The notes: generated by a model not told the origin, from the letters alone. A DNA stretch of 64,000 nucleotides from Idiomarina sp. A28L (GCF_000218785.1 NZ_AFPO01000021.1:186001-250000); one strand, 5' to 3'; positions 30,281-41,049 are shown, counted from the stretch's first letter. Numbers and translations: made by a program.

Positions 30281-31654
30281 ATGACTTCTTTTCAAGATTA
30301 TAAAGTAGCTGATATTAACCTTGCGGATTATGGCCGCAAAGAGATTCGAATTGCAGAATCAGAAATGCCAGCATTAATGGCTATTCGCCGTAAATATTCA
30401 GCAGCCAAGCCATTAAAAGATGCACGCATAATCGGCTGCATCCACATGACGATCCAAACGGCAGTGCTCATTGAAACTCTTATTGAGTTGGGCGCGGAAG
30501 TTCGTTGGTCTTCGTGTAATATCTTCTCAACACAAGATCATGCCGCCGCAGCTATGGCCGCAGCTGGTGTTCCAGTTTTTGCTTGGAAAGGCGAAACTGA
30601 AGAAGAATACGAATGGTGCCTAGAGCAAACCTGTAAGAAAGATGGCGAGCTTTGGAATGCCAACATGATTCTTGATGATGGCGGTGATTTAACCCTACTC
30701 ATCCACGAACAGTTCCCAGAAATGCTCAATAACATTCATGGTATTACCGAAGAAACCACTACAGGTGTTCACCGTTTATTAGAAATGTTGAAGAAAGGCA
30801 CTTTGAAAGTTCCTGCCATTAACGTGAATGATTCTGTAACGAAATCAAAAAATGATAATAAATACGGTTGCCGCCACTCGCTAAACGATGCGATTAAGCG
30901 CGCTACCGATCACTTATTATCAGGTAAGAAAGCTTTAGTAATCGGCTATGGCGATGTTGGTAAGGGTTCTGCTGCATCACTACGCCAAGAAGGCATGATT
31001 GTTAAAGTAACTGAAATCGACCCAATTTGCGCAATGCAAGCATGTATGGATGGCTACGAAGTAGTTTCTCCATACATCAATGGCGTAAACGCTGGCGATG
31101 GCTCAACTATTAATAAAGAATTGTTGGGTAACACCGATTTAATCGTTACCACCACAGGTAACGTGAACGTGTGTGATCAATATATTCTTGCGGCACTGAA
31201 AAACGGTGCTGTAGTTTCCAACATTGGCCACTTCGATAACGAAATCGATACCGCGTTCATGCGTAAAAACTGGCGCTGGGAAGAAGTGAAAGCACAGGTA
31301 CACACCGTGTTCCGTTCTGATTCAACAGATGATTATTTAATTCTGCTATCAGAAGGCCGTTTGGTGAACTTGGGTAATGCTACTGGCCACCCAAGCCGCA
31401 TCATGGATGGCTCTTTTGCTAACCAAGTATTAGCGCAAATTCATTTATTTGAGAAGAAGTATGCTGCCATGTCGGCTGCTGATAAGAAGCAAAACTTAAC
31501 GGTAGAAGTATTGCCGAAGCAGCTTGATGAAGAAGTAGCGCGTTACATGGTTGAAGGTTTTGGTGGTGTGATTACTAAAATGACGTCACAACAATCAGAA
31601 TATATCGGCGTGCCGGTTGAAGGCCCGTTCAAGCCTGATGAATACCGCTACTAA
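30281..31654 (+). CDS. ahcY: Adenosylhomocysteinase
   Basis: AhcY hydrolyses S-adenosylhomocysteine to homocysteine and adenosine, using tightly bound NAD. The NAD-binding loop [19 protein letters not shown], the substrate motif [13 protein letters not shown] and the C-terminal KPDEYRY are typical; 457 residues. It replaces the two-step Pfs/LuxS route used by E. coli, though the presence of Pfs elsewhere cannot be excluded. A strong terminator follows. I see no SAH riboswitch-like leader in the short gap before it. Confidence 0.97.
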   Translation: MTSFQDYKVADINLADYGRKEIRIAESEMPALMAIRRKYSAAKPLKDARIIGCIHMTIQTAVLIETLIELGAEVRWSSCNIFSTQDHAAAAMAAAGVPVFAWKGETEEEYEWCLEQTCKKDGELWNANMILDDGGDLTLLIHEQFPEMLNNIHGITEETTTGVHRLLEMLKKGTLKVPAINVNDSVTKSKNDNKYGCRHSLNDAIKRATDHLLSGKKALVIGYGDVGKGSAASLRQEGMIVKVTEIDPICAMQACMDGYEVVSPYINGVNAGDGSTINKELLGNTDLIVTTTGNVNVCDQYILAALKNGAVVSNIGHFDNEIDTAFMRKNWRWEEVKAQVHTVFRSDSTDDYLILLSEGRLVNLGNATGHPSRIMDGSFANQVLAQIHLFEKKYAAMSAADKKQNLTVEVLPKQLDEEVARYMVEGFGGVITKMTSQQSEYIGVPVEGPFKPDEYRY

Positions 31655-31703
31655 AATTTAGCGCAAGGTTTAGCTTCGAGAACGAAAGTAAACTATTGTA
31701 CGA

Positions 31704-31735
31704 AAAGGTGAGCACTTGGTTGCTCACCTTTTTTT
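31704..31735 (+). terminator. Rho-independent terminator after ahcY
   Basis: Stem AAGGTGAGCA/TGCTCACCTT with loop CTTGGT is followed by a run of seven or more T residues, ending the adenosine kinase-ahcY unit. A TATAAT box for the next gene starts nine bases later at 31744. Confidence 0.93.
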
Positions 31736-31776
31736 ATGCGCGGTATAATGCTCGCCCATTTTCAAGGAAGTTTGCT

Positions 31777-32355
31777 ATGACAACCGATTCCCCTCGCCTT
31801 TCTTTTCGTCCGCTCACCGAAGCTGATTTTGCTGATGTTATTGAGCTTGGCAATAAAGTGCACGGCGACAATTACCTAACCCCTGAGAATTTGGAAGATT
31901 ATTTTCTACGTGGGCAAACTGAAAATGGCCGTAACCTGCATTGGTTAGCGTTTAGCGATGACAAGTTGGCCGGTATTCGGCTCACGTTTGCACCCGGGAA
32001 ATGGGATATTGATAAATATTGCACACCTAGCGCATGGCCATTCGCGGCAGAAGAGCTCTGCTACTTTAAATGTTCAGCGGTTGATCATGAAGTACAAGGT
32101 GGTGGCATCGGCAAATCGTTGCTCATGCATTCAATTGTAGAAGCGCAAGGTGCGGGCTGCAAAGGTGGGCTTGCCCATATTTGGCGACAAAGCCCAAACA
32201 ATAGCGCGTTCGAATATTTCTCACGCTGCGGCGGCGAATTAATAGCCGATCATGGCAAGCGGTGGCTGCAATCATCTCTCGAAGAGGGCTATTACTGCCC
32301 TGTGTGTGATGGTGATTGCTACTGCACAGCAGCAGAAATGCTATTGCGCTTTTAG
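31777..32355 (+). CDS. GNAT family N-acetyltransferase with a C-terminal cysteine cluster
   Basis: A 192-residue GNAT protein. The acetyl-CoA loop is VQGGGIGKSLLMHSIVEA at about residues 105-122. The C terminus ends YYCPVCDGDCYCTAAEMLLRF, in which four closely spaced cysteines (CxxCxxxCxC) could bind a metal; this is an addition to the plain GNAT fold. The open frame extends 27 codons upstream into the ahcY terminator, but the ATG at 31777 has an AAGGAAG ribosome-binding site and a TATAAT box at 31744-31749. The substrate is unknown. Confidence 0.82.
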   Translation: MTTDSPRLSFRPLTEADFADVIELGNKVHGDNYLTPENLEDYFLRGQTENGRNLHWLAFSDDKLAGIRLTFAPGKWDIDKYCTPSAWPFAAEELCYFKCSAVDHEVQGGGIGKSLLMHSIVEAQGAGCKGGLAHIWRQSPNNSAFEYFSRCGGELIADHGKRWLQSSLEEGYYCPVCDGDCYCTAAEMLLRF

Positions 32356-32373
32356 TAGCATTTCCGCCCCAGT

Positions 32374-33696
32374 TTACTTCTTAAACTTATCAAAGCTGTA
32401 CATCGCGCGCAGTGCTAAACGCCGGGCTGACGCGAACGGATAGCGAGGTAATCCTGATTGGTAGAACGGTAAATCAGGCACCCCCTCGCCATTGCAATAT
32501 TGCGCTAGGCGTTTTCCCGCCAAACTCGCAAAAGCAACGCCAGCGCCACAATATCCGGCGCTGGTGTAAACGCCTATCGCCGGAGAAAATACGCGCGGCA
32601 TAGAATCAAGCGCCACACTTATCCAACCACTCCAAAAATAATCTGCATGTAAATCGGTAAGTTCCGGAAAAGTAGCGGCCAACGCTTTTTCCATACGTAG
32701 CTTTTGTCCAGCATCGTCGGCATGCCTACCTTCTACTGCGCCGCGGCCACCGAAAAGAATTCGGCCATCCGGTAGCAACCGGTAATAGTATTTTAGTGTG
32801 CGCGTATCCATCACCAAATCATTAACTTTTAAGCCACAATATTGCTGCTCGGCAGCATTTAGTGGCCGCGATACCAAAATGCTAGACAGGACAGGGAATT
32901 GACGCCTACTCAAATCAGGAAAAGGCTGCTGAGGTAAGTAGCCGTTGCTGCACACTAATACCTGATCACATTTGATTTCATGGCCGCCAGCAATAAGCCT
33001 GTGTTTACCCATGCTGGGTATCCACTTCGTTACAGGGTGGCCCGTAACAATCGTTACGCCTGCTCGCTGTGCTAGGCGCAAATAAGCACCCGTTAACGCT
33101 CGTGGGTTAACCGCAGCGGCTGGGGTAAGGGCCAACCCACCATGTTTCCATTTAAGGCCTGGTAGTTGTTCATGTTGCTGTTCTGGGCTTAACCATTCAG
33201 CGTTTAATAGTGTATTGGCATACGCGGGTTGTTGGCGCTGAAGCATTGCGGCTGCTTTGGCGTTATGGCCGAGGCGTAAGTATCGCGCATCGATTAATTC
33301 GCAAGGCCAATCTGAATCGGCTACCGAAGCCTTCACATGCTCAATGCTTGCAGCAAATTCGTTTTGCACCGCGCGGGCAACCTCATCGCCATATTTACTT
33401 GCATAGTCGCTGTACCCCAACCTGCCAGTACCAGGCAACAAAAAGCCGGCATTGCGGCTGCTCGCTCCAGCACCCACGCCACCGGCATCAAGCAACACAA
33501 CACTGCGTTGCTGTTGCTGTGCAATTTCAATCGCAGCATTAAGCCCTGTGTACCCAGCGCCGATAACTACAACGTCGGCATCGCTTGGTAACGCCACCGC
33601 ATTCGTATCTGGGAAAGGCGTTACTGCAGCCCAATATGAAGCAATACCAAATTCGTGAAAAGCCGGGATATCCCGGCTTTTTAACGGATCATACAC
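32374..33696 (-). CDS. FAD-dependent oxidoreductase (DAO family, gamma-glutamylputrescine oxidase-like)
   Basis: A 440-residue flavoenzyme of the D-amino-acid oxidase superfamily. The dinucleotide-binding motif VVVIGAGYTGLNAAIEIA lies at about residues 42-59, with GVGAGASSRNAGFLLPG shortly after, as in PuuB/OrdL proteins. GYCGAGVAFASLAGKRLA is the C-terminal FAD contact. The sequence resembles oxidases of gamma-glutamylputrescine and related amines, but no other polyamine catabolism gene is nearby. It follows the NatB-like permease gene with a 9-base gap, so it may be the last gene of that operon. Confidence 0.85.
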   Translation of the reverse strand: MYDPLKSRDIPAFHEFGIASYWAAVTPFPDTNAVALPSDADVVVIGAGYTGLNAAIEIAQQQQRSVVLLDAGGVGAGASSRNAGFLLPGTGRLGYSDYASKYGDEVARAVQNEFAASIEHVKASVADSDWPCELIDARYLRLGHNAKAAAMLQRQQPAYANTLLNAEWLSPEQQHEQLPGLKWKHGGLALTPAAAVNPRALTGAYLRLAQRAGVTIVTGHPVTKWIPSMGKHRLIAGGHEIKCDQVLVCSNGYLPQQPFPDLSRRQFPVLSSILVSRPLNAAEQQYCGLKVNDLVMDTRTLKYYYRLLPDGRILFGGRGAVEGRHADDAGQKLRMEKALAATFPELTDLHADYFWSGWISVALDSMPRVFSPAIGVYTSAGYCGAGVAFASLAGKRLAQYCNGEGVPDLPFYQSGLPRYPFASARRLALRAMYSFDKFKK

Positions 33697-33705
33697 AACT
33701 GCCTC

Positions 33706-34848
33706 CTAGAGGCCAAAAACCACTTTTTCGCTGCGCAGCATTTTTGTTACCACCGCTACCAACACTGCGGTTACTGCCAAGGTAACGCCGGCGCCGCCAA
33801 GTACCATTAGCCAGTTAATGTCTTGTCCACCAATGGTAGCAAGCAAAACCTGATGTTGCGAAGTTACCGGCAACATTGCCAACGCAGGGTGCTCAAAGCG
33901 GGTAAATTCAACGGCGAATATTACCGCTACTGGAATAAACATCACCAACGAGATATAAGTTTGGGCTTCTTTGAATGATTTTGCGCGAAAACTTACAAAC
34001 AACTGCAAGATACTCGCAAACGCTGCAAGCGGAATAAGCACCAATATCATGCCTGCTTGATCCAACCAACTCATACCGAAATCTATACCGAGCTTTTCTA
34101 GCGGCACAAACACAAACACTAGCGGAATTAACAAGATACTTAATACTCCCCCGAACAGAGCAAAGGTTCCTGCCGCTGCCGCCTTCGCCATCACTAACCA
34201 ATGCGTGGCTACGGGTTGCGCTAATAGAAACTCAAGCGAGTTTCTCTCGCGTTCGCCGGCGCTGCCATCAATAGCCACATTCATTCCCGAAAAGAAAATA
34301 GCCATCAACACAAACACCATCACCGTGCCTAAAATCATCGCGGCACGCGCTTCTTTTGTAGCGGTATCTTGCTTATCAATGCGGATAGGCGAAATTACAT
34401 CCGCGCTAATCCCGCGCAAGGTTAATCTATGGCTAGCAATAGTATTGTTGTATTCGCGTAACGCACTCTCTAAGCGGCTGCGATGGCTGCCATCGCTACG
34501 TTCTGAATAATCTGAACGCACCGTGATATAAATAGGTTTTGCACTGGCGATGTTTTCTTCGTAATTCTCTGGGATCTCTAAGTAAATTTCACGAGCAGTA
34601 TTTTCTTCATCACCCGCAAAAATTCTTCGATCACCAAGAAAATCCACCAACGCCGGAGCATATTGCGCGCCATCAATATGCACATACACATCACGCTCAG
34701 AAACGGCATCTTTAATTACCATCATGAAGGCTACAGCCATCATAATAGGTCCAAAGAGCGCATAGCTCATTGCTGCCATTAGTGAACGCTTATCACGCAA
34801 GGCGTCCGTCATTTCTTTTAGCCAAACCGTCATAAATACTGATTTCAT
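33706..34848 (-). CDS. ABC-2 type transporter permease, NatB-like
   Basis: A 380-residue permease with a first membrane segment at about 24-45, a large extracytoplasmic domain (about 55-180) and five to six C-terminal membrane segments. The layout matches NatB (sodium exporter permease) and related ABC-2 proteins. GSAGERERNSLEFLLAQPVATHWLVMAKAAA is the conserved coupling region. It overlaps the ATPase gene by four bases. The natural substrate is not known; sodium or a drug-like compound are possibilities from the family. Confidence 0.86.
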   Translation of the reverse strand: MKSVFMTVWLKEMTDALRDKRSLMAAMSYALFGPIMMAVAFMMVIKDAVSERDVYVHIDGAQYAPALVDFLGDRRIFAGDEENTAREIYLEIPENYEENIASAKPIYITVRSDYSERSDGSHRSRLESALREYNNTIASHRLTLRGISADVISPIRIDKQDTATKEARAAMILGTVMVFVLMAIFFSGMNVAIDGSAGERERNSLEFLLAQPVATHWLVMAKAAAAGTFALFGGVLSILLIPLVFVFVPLEKLGIDFGMSWLDQAGMILVLIPLAAFASILQLFVSFRAKSFKEAQTYISLVMFIPVAVIFAVEFTRFEHPALAMLPVTSQHQVLLATIGGQDINWLMVLGGAGVTLAVTAVLVAVVTKMLRSEKVVFGL

Positions 34849-35579
34849 AGCATAATGCCCTCTTCAGTTCCGATTAACTGCACGAAGGCTTCTTCAAAGC
34901 TCTCTTGCCCTGTTCTTGCACATAGTTCAGCTGGGCTACCTTCAGCCACCACTTGCCCTGCCACCATAATCACTACCCGATCACAAAGTGCGGCTACTTC
35001 TTGCATTACATGGCTAGAAAATAAAATACAGCGCCCTTGTGCCTTAAGCCGGAATAATAACTCACGCAAAATACGCGTGCTCATTACATCTAAGCCGCGG
35101 CTTGGCTCATCTAAAATTAAGTTTTGCGGCTGATGAACAATCGCTTGCCCAAGCGCAACCTTCATTCGTTGCCCCTGAGAAAAACCACCGGTGCGGCGAT
35201 CGGCAATATCGTTCATATCCAAATCATCAATTACTCGCTGCACCGCTACTTTGCGCTCTTCACCATGCAAACCGTGTAAGCCAGCAAAATAAGCGATATG
35301 TTCACGGGCACTTAAACGTTCTTGCAAGCCGAATTTATCCGGGAAGATACCAATGCGTTTGCGCACAGCAATCGGCGCTTTCGATGCATCAATATTATCT
35401 ACTTGAGCACTGCCAACATCGGGGTGAATTAAGCCATAAATGCTGCGTAAACAAGTAGTTTTACCGGCACCATTAGGCCCAAGTAAACCAGTTATCTCGC
35501 CATCATTGGCTTGAAATGAAAGCCCTTTCAGCGCCTTTACATCTTTATATGCTTTTTCTAATCCGCTCGTTACTATCAT
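34845..35579 (-). CDS. ABC transporter ATP-binding protein, NatA-like
   Basis: A 244-residue ABC ATPase. Walker A is GLLGPNGAGKTTCLRS, the signature is a variant GFSQGQRMKVALGQAIVHQ, and Walker B is NLILDEPSRGLDVMST. It pairs with the permease whose start overlaps its stop. It starts three bases after the stop codon of the secreted hydrolase gene, so hydrolase, ATPase, permease and perhaps the FAD oxidoreductase form one unit. Confidence 0.92.
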   Translation of the reverse strand: MIVTSGLEKAYKDVKALKGLSFQANDGEITGLLGPNGAGKTTCLRSIYGLIHPDVGSAQVDNIDASKAPIAVRKRIGIFPDKFGLQERLSAREHIAYFAGLHGLHGEERKVAVQRVIDDLDMNDIADRRTGGFSQGQRMKVALGQAIVHQPQNLILDEPSRGLDVMSTRILRELLFRLKAQGRCILFSSHVMQEVAALCDRVVIMVAGQVVAEGSPAELCARTGQESFEEAFVQLIGTEEGIML

Positions 35580-35582
35580 GGC

Positions 35583-37079
35583 TTACATCCCCGCCGCATT
35601 AACGTTACGTAAGAATGGCAACATACGCGTGCGTGCCAAACAAGAAGCATCAACCGCTTTACTCGGGTCTTCTAAAAACTGAGCAATCAAACGGTTAGCG
35701 CAGGTGTGGCTCATAATAGTGTGGCCACCGAATTCAGCAACAAGGTGTTGCGAGTTAGATAAGGTTTCCGCGGCAATTTCTGCCCATTCAGGTGGCGTTA
35801 CCGGATCTTGTTCACCCGAAAGTAGTAAAGCAGGAATATCACTTACTACCGGTTCTGCATGGCGGTTATCAGGCAATGGCTGCACTGGCCAGCCGGCACA
35901 CATACTTACAAAATCTTCGCCTGTACTGCCGCCAATGAAGCGGTTATCACCATCACGTGCGAGTAGCTCGGCATCAACTCGTGGCATATCTTCCTGGCAC
36001 AATACCGACACTAACAAACCGGTGTACAGTGGCGAATCCGCATCAAAAGCACCAATAAGCCCCGCAAGCGGACGCCAATTACCATCATTGGCTTCACTAA
36101 TCACAATCGGAATTAACTGGCGAGTGCGCGGCGAATATAGAGCGGTTCTTAAAATCCCAGCTAATCGTTTCGCTGTCATCAATACTTCGCGAGTTTCATC
36201 GCTGCGGGCATCTTGCATCGTCATAAACTCTGGCTCAGCTAGCAAACGCTCACGCAACGCATAATATTTTTCATCAATAGCACCGAAACGCTCAACACAA
36301 GCGCTATCGTTGTTGCAATCGCTTACCATTAAATCGAAAGCGCGCTGGCTATAGGAACCAAACGGGCCTACCACCACTTGCGTAGGTGCCACACCATCAA
36401 GCACTACACTGCGCAGTGCGGCAGGCGCTTCACGCATCCACACTAGCGCGGCACGAGTACCATAAGAGCCGCCATATAGATTAATTTGCTGATAACCTAG
36501 CGCTTTGCGCACCATTTCAAAATCACGAATCGCATTTACGGTACTGTATTGCTGAAAATCAACATCAAATTCTTCAGCACATTTCGCCATGTTCGCCACT
36601 AAATCAATTTGGTCATCGGGCAACAACAATTCTTCCAGAGCAGAAATTTCGCATTGCAGTGGGCCTGATTTGCCGGTTCCACGTTGATCAACTAACACTA
36701 CATCGCGGCGTTGGCGTACATCTTGGAATATTCGGTCGATCAAACCTGAAAGTTCTGTTGCCGCTTGCCCAGGGCCACCGGCAAGAAAAAACAACGGGTC
36801 GTTAGCCGCACCAGAGCTTACAGCTGGCAGCCGAACGATATTAAGTTCGATTTGTTTGCCATTTGGCGCATCATGATTTTCTGGAACAGAAAGAACACCA
36901 CATTCAACTTGCTCCGATAACCCACGTATGTGGCAGGCTTCAAGTTGCAATGAGTTATTGCTCGTAGTGCGTGTTTCTGAAGATTGTGTTTCGGTTGTTT
37001 GCGCATTTACCGGATGTGCACTTAAAGTAAGGCACGCAGCAAAAGCAAACACCAGTTTTACCGGGGTAAGCGTTTTCAT
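35583..37079 (-). CDS. Secreted alpha/beta hydrolase with TAP-like C terminus
   Basis: A 498-residue hydrolase with a Sec signal peptide (MKTLTPVKLVFAFAACLTLS, cleavage likely after VNA). The nucleophile is S205 in NLYGGSYGTRAALVW, GGPGQAA forms the oxyanion-type loop, the acid is expected in LSGEQDPVTPPEW, and the histidine is in AEFGGHTIMSHTC. The architecture matches proline iminopeptidase/tripeptidyl aminopeptidase-like (TAP) hydrolases. Its location directly before the ABC exporter genes suggests an operon, but the functional link is unclear. Confidence 0.87.
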   Translation of the reverse strand: MKTLTPVKLVFAFAACLTLSAHPVNAQTTETQSSETRTTSNNSLQLEACHIRGLSEQVECGVLSVPENHDAPNGKQIELNIVRLPAVSSGAANDPLFFLAGGPGQAATELSGLIDRIFQDVRQRRDVVLVDQRGTGKSGPLQCEISALEELLLPDDQIDLVANMAKCAEEFDVDFQQYSTVNAIRDFEMVRKALGYQQINLYGGSYGTRAALVWMREAPAALRSVVLDGVAPTQVVVGPFGSYSQRAFDLMVSDCNNDSACVERFGAIDEKYYALRERLLAEPEFMTMQDARSDETREVLMTAKRLAGILRTALYSPRTRQLIPIVISEANDGNWRPLAGLIGAFDADSPLYTGLLVSVLCQEDMPRVDAELLARDGDNRFIGGSTGEDFVSMCAGWPVQPLPDNRHAEPVVSDIPALLLSGEQDPVTPPEWAEIAAETLSNSQHLVAEFGGHTIMSHTCANRLIAQFLEDPSKAVDASCLARTRMLPFLRNVNAAGM

Positions 37080-37244
37080 TTTTATTCTCTCTTTTTATGC
37101 GCTAGCGCTACAAGGTGTTTTACCGATTTTGCAGAACTACTGCAATAGCTGTTTACATTCGGTAACAAAAAACTGAAAATTTTCAAACAGATTCAAGAAG
37201 CGGGCTGTTTACTCTGAGGGGGATTTAGATAATGGATGTAAACA

Positions 37245-37754
37245 TTAATCTCTTTCGTACATATAGCCACGAAACGAAAGTGGGTTTTTCTCATCTGCTT
37301 TATGTTCGCGCAGTAAGGTTTGCTGCCATTCATCGGCATGAAATTCTGGGAAGTAGGTATCGCCTTCAACGTTCAGGTCGATATGGGTGAGGTATAACCG
37401 CGTAGCGCGAGGTAGAAATGCCTCATAAACCTGGCCACCACCGATAATCATTATTTCGTGCAATTCAGTGCCGTTCGCCGCGGCCATAGCCTCGGCAGCA
37501 GCAATCGCTTGTTCTGGGTTATTTGCGGTAGTTACACCTTCGGGGAGTAGTTCAGGTTTGCTGGTGATTACAATATTGTGCCGGCCTGGGAGTGGCCGGC
37601 CAATCGAAGCAAAAGTATTGCGGCCCATGATAATCGGCTTACCCATAGTGAGCTCTTTGAAATACTGCAACTCACCGGGTAAATGCCACGGCATATCTCC
37701 TTCATTACCAATAACACGGTTATCAGCCATTGCGGCAATAAGGGAGATTTCCAT
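37245..37754 (-). CDS. folA: Dihydrofolate reductase
   Basis: FolA reduces dihydrofolate to tetrahydrofolate and is the trimethoprim target. The 169 residues include the N-terminal ISLIAAMADNRVIGNEGDMPWHLP, with the catalytic acidic residue expected just after (LPGELQYF), GRNTFASIGRPLPGR and the NADPH loop IMIIGGGQVYEAF. It lies downstream of obgE, 42 bases away on the same strand. thyA and folE2 of the same folate cycle lie elsewhere in the window. Confidence 0.96.
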   Translation of the reverse strand: MEISLIAAMADNRVIGNEGDMPWHLPGELQYFKELTMGKPIIMGRNTFASIGRPLPGRHNIVITSKPELLPEGVTTANNPEQAIAAAEAMAAANGTELHEIMIIGGGQVYEAFLPRATRLYLTHIDLNVEGDTYFPEFHADEWQQTLLREHKADEKNPLSFRGYMYERD

Positions 37755-37796
37755 AGGGCTAAATACCTTTTTTATTTAATCATTATGGTTTCTAAA

Positions 37797-39011
<1,215 letters not shown>

Positions 39012-39063
39012 TCACACGTCAATATTTCAAGAATATACTCACCCGAGGGTAAGGTAAAGATAC

Positions 39064-39091
39064 AAAAAACCCCGCACTAAGGCGGGGTTTT
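39064..39091 (-). terminator. Terminator after rpmA
   Basis: Stem AACCCCGC/GCGGGGTT with loop ACTAAG is flanked by A and T runs, and lies between the rpmA stop codon and the obgE start. It probably reduces transcription into obgE, so ribosomal proteins are made in excess over the GTPase. Confidence 0.88.
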
Positions 39092-39109
39092 CCGGATTCG
39101 GAGTTCGTA

Positions 39110-39367
39110 TTAATCAGCGTTTACGCTGATGAACTTCCGATTTTGCGGTCCACGCTGTTCGAAGGTAACTTTACCATCTACTTTAGCGAATAACGTGTGG
39201 TCACGACCTACACCTACGTTACTGCCTGCATGGAACTTGGTTCCCCGTTGACGAACCAGAATATTTCCGGCTAGTACAGTTTCACCGCCGTAACGCTTAA
39301 CACCGAGACGTTTGCTCTCTGAATCGCGACCGTTACGTGTTGAACCACCTGCTTTTTTGTGTGCCAT
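39110..39367 (-). CDS. rpmA: 50S ribosomal protein L27
   Basis: An 85-residue ribosomal protein with the standard start [20 protein letters not shown] and [21 protein letters not shown]27 lies near the peptidyl transferase centre. It follows rplU by 15 bases in the conserved rplU-rpmA operon. Confidence 0.99.
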   Translation of the reverse strand: MAHKKAGGSTRNGRDSESKRLGVKRYGGETVLAGNILVRQRGTKFHAGSNVGVGRDHTLFAKVDGKVTFEQRGPQNRKFISVNAD

Positions 39368-39382
39368 GTGTCTCTACTCCTC

Positions 39383-39694
39383 TTAAGCGCCAATACCAGT
39401 GATTTTCACTTCCGTGAACCACTGACGATGACCCTGTTGCTTGCGTGAGTGCTTCCGACGACGGAATTTAACGATAGTAATTTTATCGCCACGACCATGG
39501 GTCACTACTTCTGCTTTAATCTTGCCACCTTCGACGAAAGGTGCACCAATTGTCACGTTTTCACCATCGGAGAGCATGAGCACTTGCTCAAACTCAACGG
39601 TATCACCGGTAGCTGCTTCGAGCTTTTCCAGGCGAACGGTCTGGCCCTCGGTGACACGGTGTTGTTTACCGCCACTTTGAAAAACCGCGTACAT
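39383..39694 (-). CDS. rplU: 50S ribosomal protein L21
   Basis: A 103-residue L21 protein starting [18 protein letters not shown]; the [20 protein letters not shown] region is the RNA-binding signature. The open frame has four additional codons upstream, but the MYAVF start is universal in the family. First gene of the rplU-rpmA operon, divergent from ispB. Confidence 0.98.
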   Translation of the reverse strand: MYAVFQSGGKQHRVTEGQTVRLEKLEAATGDTVEFEQVLMLSDGENVTIGAPFVEGGKIKAEVVTHGRGDKITIVKFRRRKHSRKQQGHRQWFTEVKITGIGA

Positions 39695-39867
39695 ATTCTT
39701 CTCCAATTGCCTTTTTCAGGCGCTACAAACTTTAATTCAGGCCGCGGATTTTACGTAAAAACATCCCGCAGCGCAAGCGAAAAATATAAAAATCATCAAA
39801 CTGGCAGAAATTTGTAATTCAGGTAAAATCAACCGCAAATTTTATGCAAACAAAGAGCTGCTTTACC

Positions 39868-40839
39868 ATGGATTTATCTGCCGTACGCACGCTTAGCGAA
39901 AACGATATGCATGCTGTGAATGAGATTATTACAGCACAATTACGTTCAGATGTCGCGTTGATTAATCAATTAGCTTTCTACATTATCAACAGCGGTGGTA
40001 AGCGCTTACGCCCCCAGCTGGCCGTTATTGCAGCCCGGGCCTTGGGGTACAAAGGCGATAAACATCACCTGCTAGCAGCTATTGTTGAATTTATTCATAC
40101 CGCTACTTTGTTGCACGATGACGTTGTAGATGAATCACTCACCCGCCGCGGCCAAGAAACAGCAAATGCCCTATTTGGTAACGAAGCGAGCGTATTAGTA
40201 GGTGATTTTCTTTACACCCGTGCATTCCAGTTAATGGTAAAAACCGAAAGTATGCGCGTTCTCGAAGTGCTCGCCGATGCCACGAACATTATTGCTGAAG
40301 GCGAAGTGTTGCAGCTGATGAACTGCAACGATCCCACCACTACCGAAGAATCTTACTTTCAAGTTATCTACAGTAAAACCGCAAAACTTTTTGAAGCGGC
40401 AACCCAACTCGGTGCCGTGCTCGCAGGTGAAAGCGCCGAACTCGAACAGGCCGCCGCTGATTATGGCCGCTATTTGGGCAACGCTTTTCAATTAGTAGAT
40501 GATTTACTCGATTACACCTCTGATGCCGCAACCATGGGCAAAGATGCCGGCGATGATTTAGCCGAAGGCAAACCCACACTGCCATTACTTTATGCCATGT
40601 GGAACTGCGATGAAGAACACGCGGCTCTAATTCGCAGCGCTATTGAAGAAGGTGGCAAACGTGATTCGCTAGAAACAATTCTAAACGTGATGCACAGCAC
40701 CGGAGCCTTAGAATACACCCGCAACAAAGCCCTAGAGCAACGCGATTTAGCCATCGCAGCACTCGCTCCTTTCCCCGAAAACGACCACAAAGAAGCACTA
40801 GAGGCACTCGCCAACCTCGCAGTAGAGCGCGTTACCTAA
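39868..40839 (+). CDS. ispB: Octaprenyl diphosphate synthase
   Basis: IspB extends farnesyl diphosphate with isopentenyl diphosphate to make the quinone side chain. The first aspartate-rich motif is LLHDDVVDESLTRRG and the second is LVDDLLDYTSD, with GGKRLRPQL before them. The chosen ATG (MDLSAVRTL) gives 323 residues, the same length as E. coli; an in-frame ATG eight codons upstream is less likely. It is divergent from rplU as in E. coli. Confidence 0.95.
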   Translation: MDLSAVRTLSENDMHAVNEIITAQLRSDVALINQLAFYIINSGGKRLRPQLAVIAARALGYKGDKHHLLAAIVEFIHTATLLHDDVVDESLTRRGQETANALFGNEASVLVGDFLYTRAFQLMVKTESMRVLEVLADATNIIAEGEVLQLMNCNDPTTTEESYFQVIYSKTAKLFEAATQLGAVLAGESAELEQAAADYGRYLGNAFQLVDDLLDYTSDAATMGKDAGDDLAEGKPTLPLLYAMWNCDEEHAALIRSAIEEGGKRDSLETILNVMHSTGALEYTRNKALEQRDLAIAALAPFPENDHKEALEALANLAVERVT

Positions 40840-40864
40840 ATCACAGCTCTCAAGTGAGGGCGCT

Positions 40865-41022
40865 GAGTGTTCAAGTGTGGGGTGAGGGGTTGAGCTTTTA
40901 GTGCGGGGTGAGGCTGCCCCGTGGCGGGACGCCGTGAACCCATCCATGGGGGCTTGGCCTCGGCATCCATGCCTCGGACACCCGCCACGAGGCTGCCTCA
41001 CCCCACACTATGCTCAACACTC
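40865..41022. repeat. Large imperfect inverted repeat, probable dispersed intergenic element
   Basis: A 158-base G+C-rich palindromic element between the convergent ends of ispB and the CPBP gene. Outer arms are GAGTGTT (40865-40871) and AACACTC (41016-41022); longer inner arms at 40901-40928 and 40981-41008 match at 25 of 28 positions. The centre holds smaller palindromes (CCATCCATGGG, GGCATCCATGCC). From memory, similar GGGACGCCGTGAACCC-type intergenic repeats occur in marine gammaproteobacteria such as Marinobacter and Halomonas. It may also stop transcription from both sides. No reading frame in it looks like a real protein. Confidence 0.75.
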
Positions 41023-41049
41023 TCACTCGCTCCAGTTGCAAACTGGACT

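Noticed and set aside
33210-33658. Several plus-strand open frames within the FAD oxidoreductase gene
   Set aside because: They are antisense shadows with cysteine/histidine-rich random composition and no start signals.
40798-41001. Minus-strand open frame inside the inverted repeat
   Set aside because: Its sequence is a translation of the G+C-rich palindrome and of the ispB end; no ribosome-binding site and no protein-like pattern.
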